Shown here in pieces: positions 60,332 to 62,500 of a stretch of 62,500 bases of DNA. Both the position numbers and the translations under genes were made by a program. Below the pieces are notes generated by a model that ran no database searches, was not told where the DNA came from, and saw nothing but the letters and a program-made list of their open reading frames with translations. Origin of the DNA: Chrysomallon squamiferum (Eukaryota; Mollusca; Gastropoda; Neomphalida; Peltospiridae); contig CM022675.1 in the NCBI GenBank assembly GCA_012295275.1, forward strand, positions 15,081,963 to 15,144,462, read 5' to 3'. The first letter of the stretch is position 1; each line of letters begins with the position of its first letter.

Positions 60332-60996
60332 ATTCCTCGGTGGCAATAAAAATTGGAGGTTGTTTCTCTCATTCGAGCACCGTGTTAACACATTCTGGTG
60401 TAAAGACTATGAGCGAATTAACTGTTGGAGAAGAAGTTCTAAGCCTCAGTGAAAACGGACAGCTTGTATTTAGTGAAGTCATCGCATTTCTCGACAGAAA
60501 CCAACGGGAAGAAGGTTTGTTTTACACTATTTCAACAGAAAGTGGAAGAGAGATAACTTTGACACCGAAGCACCTGATTTACACGGTGGATAATAATTCA
60601 ACAACACGTATCAGATACGCTGAAGAAGTGAGAGAAGGCCAGTATCTACTGTTAGCCGACAGTGACGACATAAACGGATCATTGACAGTTTCCAGGGTGA
60701 CGGGTCTGAAAGCCAGGACTGAGTTTGGTGTCTATGCTCCACTCACTACTGAAGGTTCTATGGTTGTGGATGGGATTGCCGTTTCCTGTTACGCGTATAT
60801 TAATGACGCTGATTTGGCGCATTTTGCGTTTGCGCCTATGAGAGGCTTTCATGCACTGTACAGTTATGTCCCTTGGTTAGTAAGAAACGTCCCATCTAAT
60901 AGCTCAGAGCAGGCCTCTGGTATTCACCTGTATGCAGAGCTGCTTTATAACTTCGCTTCTCTCTTTATGAGCAAAACTATGCTTCATGTTCCATGA
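60332..60996 (+). CDS. hh: Hedgehog, coding exon 3 (self-cleaving Hint domain and sterol-recognition region)
   Basis: This exon encodes residues 191-411, the Hog autoprocessing half. IGGCF places the autocleavage bond at G200-C201: C201 forms the thioester and cholesterol is transferred to G200, giving an N-fragment C27-G200 of 174 residues, the same length as SHH-N. In the Hint fold, TPKH (268-271) supplies the T-x-x-H catalytic pair, D245 in FLDR matches the Asp needed for cholesterol transfer, and C343 in SCYA matches the conserved redox cysteine. The sterol-recognition tail (about 350-411) keeps LAHFAFAPMR and GIHLYAELLYNF, typical of the Hedgehog C-terminus, and is short; total length is 411 against about 460-470 in human SHH and fly Hh. 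The acceptor is AACTTTCTTTCAG|ATT, rebuilding codon 191 as GAT. Stop TGA is at 60994-60996. No frameshift or missing catalytic residue is seen. Confidence 0.97.
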
Positions 60997-61720
60997 ACTG
61001 TCTTCAACTTTTGTTTATTTCTACCTTTTTGTTCAAACTCCCGCTTTTATTATTATTTACATCGTTAGCCATACATGACAATGGTAATAGGTAGATGCAC
61101 CGACAATGGTTAAAAGATTGTTTTTGATGTTACAAATAGTATATAATTATAAATAGTGTATGTCCAGTAAGACCATGAACATTACGAGCTCGGTCAAGTT
61201 ATTGTTCAGCTTTAAACAGAACAGAGATGTGCCGTGACAGTGAAAGGATTTTCTAGACGTAGACATGTTTGTAACATTGAGGGTGAATATTCAGCTTCGG
61301 TTGTCTCCTCAGACAGTGTCAGAAAGAAATTTCACTGAGAAACGAAAGCCACCAAAATGTAGTTCACCTTCTGACTGCGTCTGAGAGTTAACACAAGCAG
61401 ATACTTAGCCCTAGTAATCAAAATTTCTGTGATGTGTGTAATCTTGTATGATATATTTAAAATTTGCATCGTTTAATAGAACACTTTTAGTTTAGAATGC
61501 TGTTGGTATTCTTTGTGTATGATGTATACGTATATGTAAATTGTGCTGGATTAAAGTTCAGCTGTTGTTTAGGTAGCAGATAAATTACGCAAACAATGAT
61601 TATTTGTAAAATGCTAATATCAACATTGGGTTACCCGCCATACAATTTCTTGAAAGCCAGAAACTTGATTTCGTGGAAATATTTTTCGAAATATATACAC
61701 TGTTTTCCACTTACAATATA

Positions 61721-61726
61721 AATAAA
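61721..61726 (+). terminator. poly(A) signal AATAAA, proximal
   Basis: Canonical AATAAA lies 725 bp after the hh stop codon, in TATAAATAAAACTC. It would give a 3' UTR of about 0.75 kb. The surrounding sequence is AT-rich, so specificity is modest. Confidence 0.4.
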
Positions 61727-61856
61727 ACTCTATATATTAGTGTGGCTAATTGTACGAAACCTAGCCTAAATACAATATTTCAAACTGCCTGATACAGTAT
61801 ATAAATGTATTTTAAAACTTAACATTTTTGACCACCTTTGCATGGTTCATAGATGT

Positions 61857-61996
61857 CTGGTATAATGTAAAACCTGTTCTACATATTAATATTTCTTAAT
61901 ACTCTGGTATAAAATAAAACCTATTCTAAATATTAATATTTCTTAATGCCCTGGTATAATCTAAAACCTATTATACACATTAATATTTCTTACTGA
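61857..61996 (+). repeat. 47-bp tandem repeat, three copies, in the hedgehog 3' UTR
   Basis: Three head-to-tail units start at CTGGTATAA: 61857-61903, 61904-61950 and 61951-61996 (47, 47, 46 bp). Each contains TAAAACCT and ATTAATATTTCTTA with few substitutions. Confidence 0.9.
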
Positions 61997-62200
61997 CTGG
62001 TCCTGTCTGGTACACTTGGTATTCTTGAAAGTCTTTACAAGATAAATACATGTTTTCGATTAGTCTATTTTGCTTGTATATAGTTATTCCTTCGTTCTAG
62101 TTATAATAACGGATAGTTATGTTTCATGTTTTAATATTTATTTTCATTTCCTCCGATTTGAAGCGTACATAGGTAAAAGAATCCTGTGTTAACGCTTGTC

Positions 62201-62206
62201 AATAAA
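62201..62206 (+). terminator. poly(A) signal AATAAA, distal
   Basis: AATAAA in GTCAATAAAGTCTTTG is followed within 50 bp by a T/G-rich stretch (TTTGTCTTCATTT) and then by a long (TC)n array at 62281. This is the better-looking end of the hh transcript of the two. Confidence 0.45.
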
Positions 62207-62273
62207 GTCTTTGAAAATTAAAAATGTATTTGTAAACAAATTTGTCTTCATTTATATTTTTATCTCTTATTAT

Positions 62274-62279
<6 letters not shown>

Positions 62280-62359
<80 letters not shown>
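62280..62359 (+). repeat. (TC)n microsatellite just beyond the hedgehog 3' end
   Basis: About 39 uninterrupted TC units, starting about 75 bp after the distal AATAAA. The final 140 bases of the window hold nothing further that is recognised. Confidence 0.97.
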
Positions 62360-62361
<2 letters not shown>

Positions 62362-62500
62362 GTGATTCACTGAGTGTACGTGTGAAAGTTTTAATTATTT
62401 ACGTACTTACTTAAATGTTTACATAAATATCATAACAACACAAACATTAACACTGGCTGGTTTCAAGTATATGAGGGGAAAACCCCACAAAAAACAACAA

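Larger units (their letters stand above)
60997..62230 (+). other. hedgehog 3' untranslated region (inferred)
   Basis: The stretch after the stop codon is free of long simple repeats for 1.2 kb, unlike the flanks, and ends with poly(A) signals at 61721 and 62201, which fits a long 3' UTR. It contains a 47-bp triplicate near its end. There is no other open frame of note. The exact cleavage site cannot be read from sequence alone. Confidence 0.55.

Overview
The window is AT-rich, microsatellite-laden animal nuclear DNA carrying one recognisable protein gene: a complete three-exon Hedgehog (hh) gene on the + strand, coding exons 47826-48134, 56838-57099 and 60332-60996. The spliced reading frame is 1236 nt (411 codons plus stop). 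All motifs of a working Hedgehog are visible: signal peptide, palmitoylated CGPGR N-terminus, basic heparin-binding patch, calcium and zinc ligands, the GCF self-cleavage site and an intact Hint/cholesterol-transfer domain. The protein is close to vertebrate-type Hedgehogs in the signalling half and both introns sit at the ancestral bilaterian positions. Together with the long tri- and tetranucleotide arrays this suggests a lophotrochozoan, perhaps a mollusc, but the species cannot be named from the sequence.

Layout. Positions 1-47 kb are a gene-free 5' flank. It holds dozens of simple repeats ((AAT)n, (TAG)n, (GA)n, (TG)n, (TATG)n), at least ten minisatellites with unrelated units of 17-47 bp, an ~0.8 kb complex satellite (41310-42145), one pogo/Tigger-like MITE nested inside a minisatellite (7622-7962), and several GC-richer, low-repeat islands (220-440, 4260-4520, 11150-11520, 40990-41270, 45720-45910, 47130-47520) that stand out as candidate conserved regulatory elements. 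A 102-bp segment is duplicated at 45096 and 46599 (91/102 identical), both copies within 2.8 kb of the hh start codon.

47130-47825 looks like the hh promoter and leader: a CCAAT box, two PBX/PREP-type TGATTGACA sites, a palindromic CRE, a 32-nt poly(T) tract, a TATAAATA box and a leader with short upstream ORFs. Intron 1 (8.7 kb) and intron 2 (3.2 kb) are filled with microsatellites; intron 2 also contains a GC-richer 300-bp block. After the stop codon a roughly 1.2-kb 3' UTR contains a three-copy 47-bp tandem repeat and two AATAAA signals.

No convincing tRNA, rRNA, CRISPR array, bacterial operon or second protein gene was found. Nearly all other open reading frames are translations of simple repeats. 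I found no wholly new system; the most interesting items are the regulatory architecture of the hh locus and the hidden repeat structures around it.
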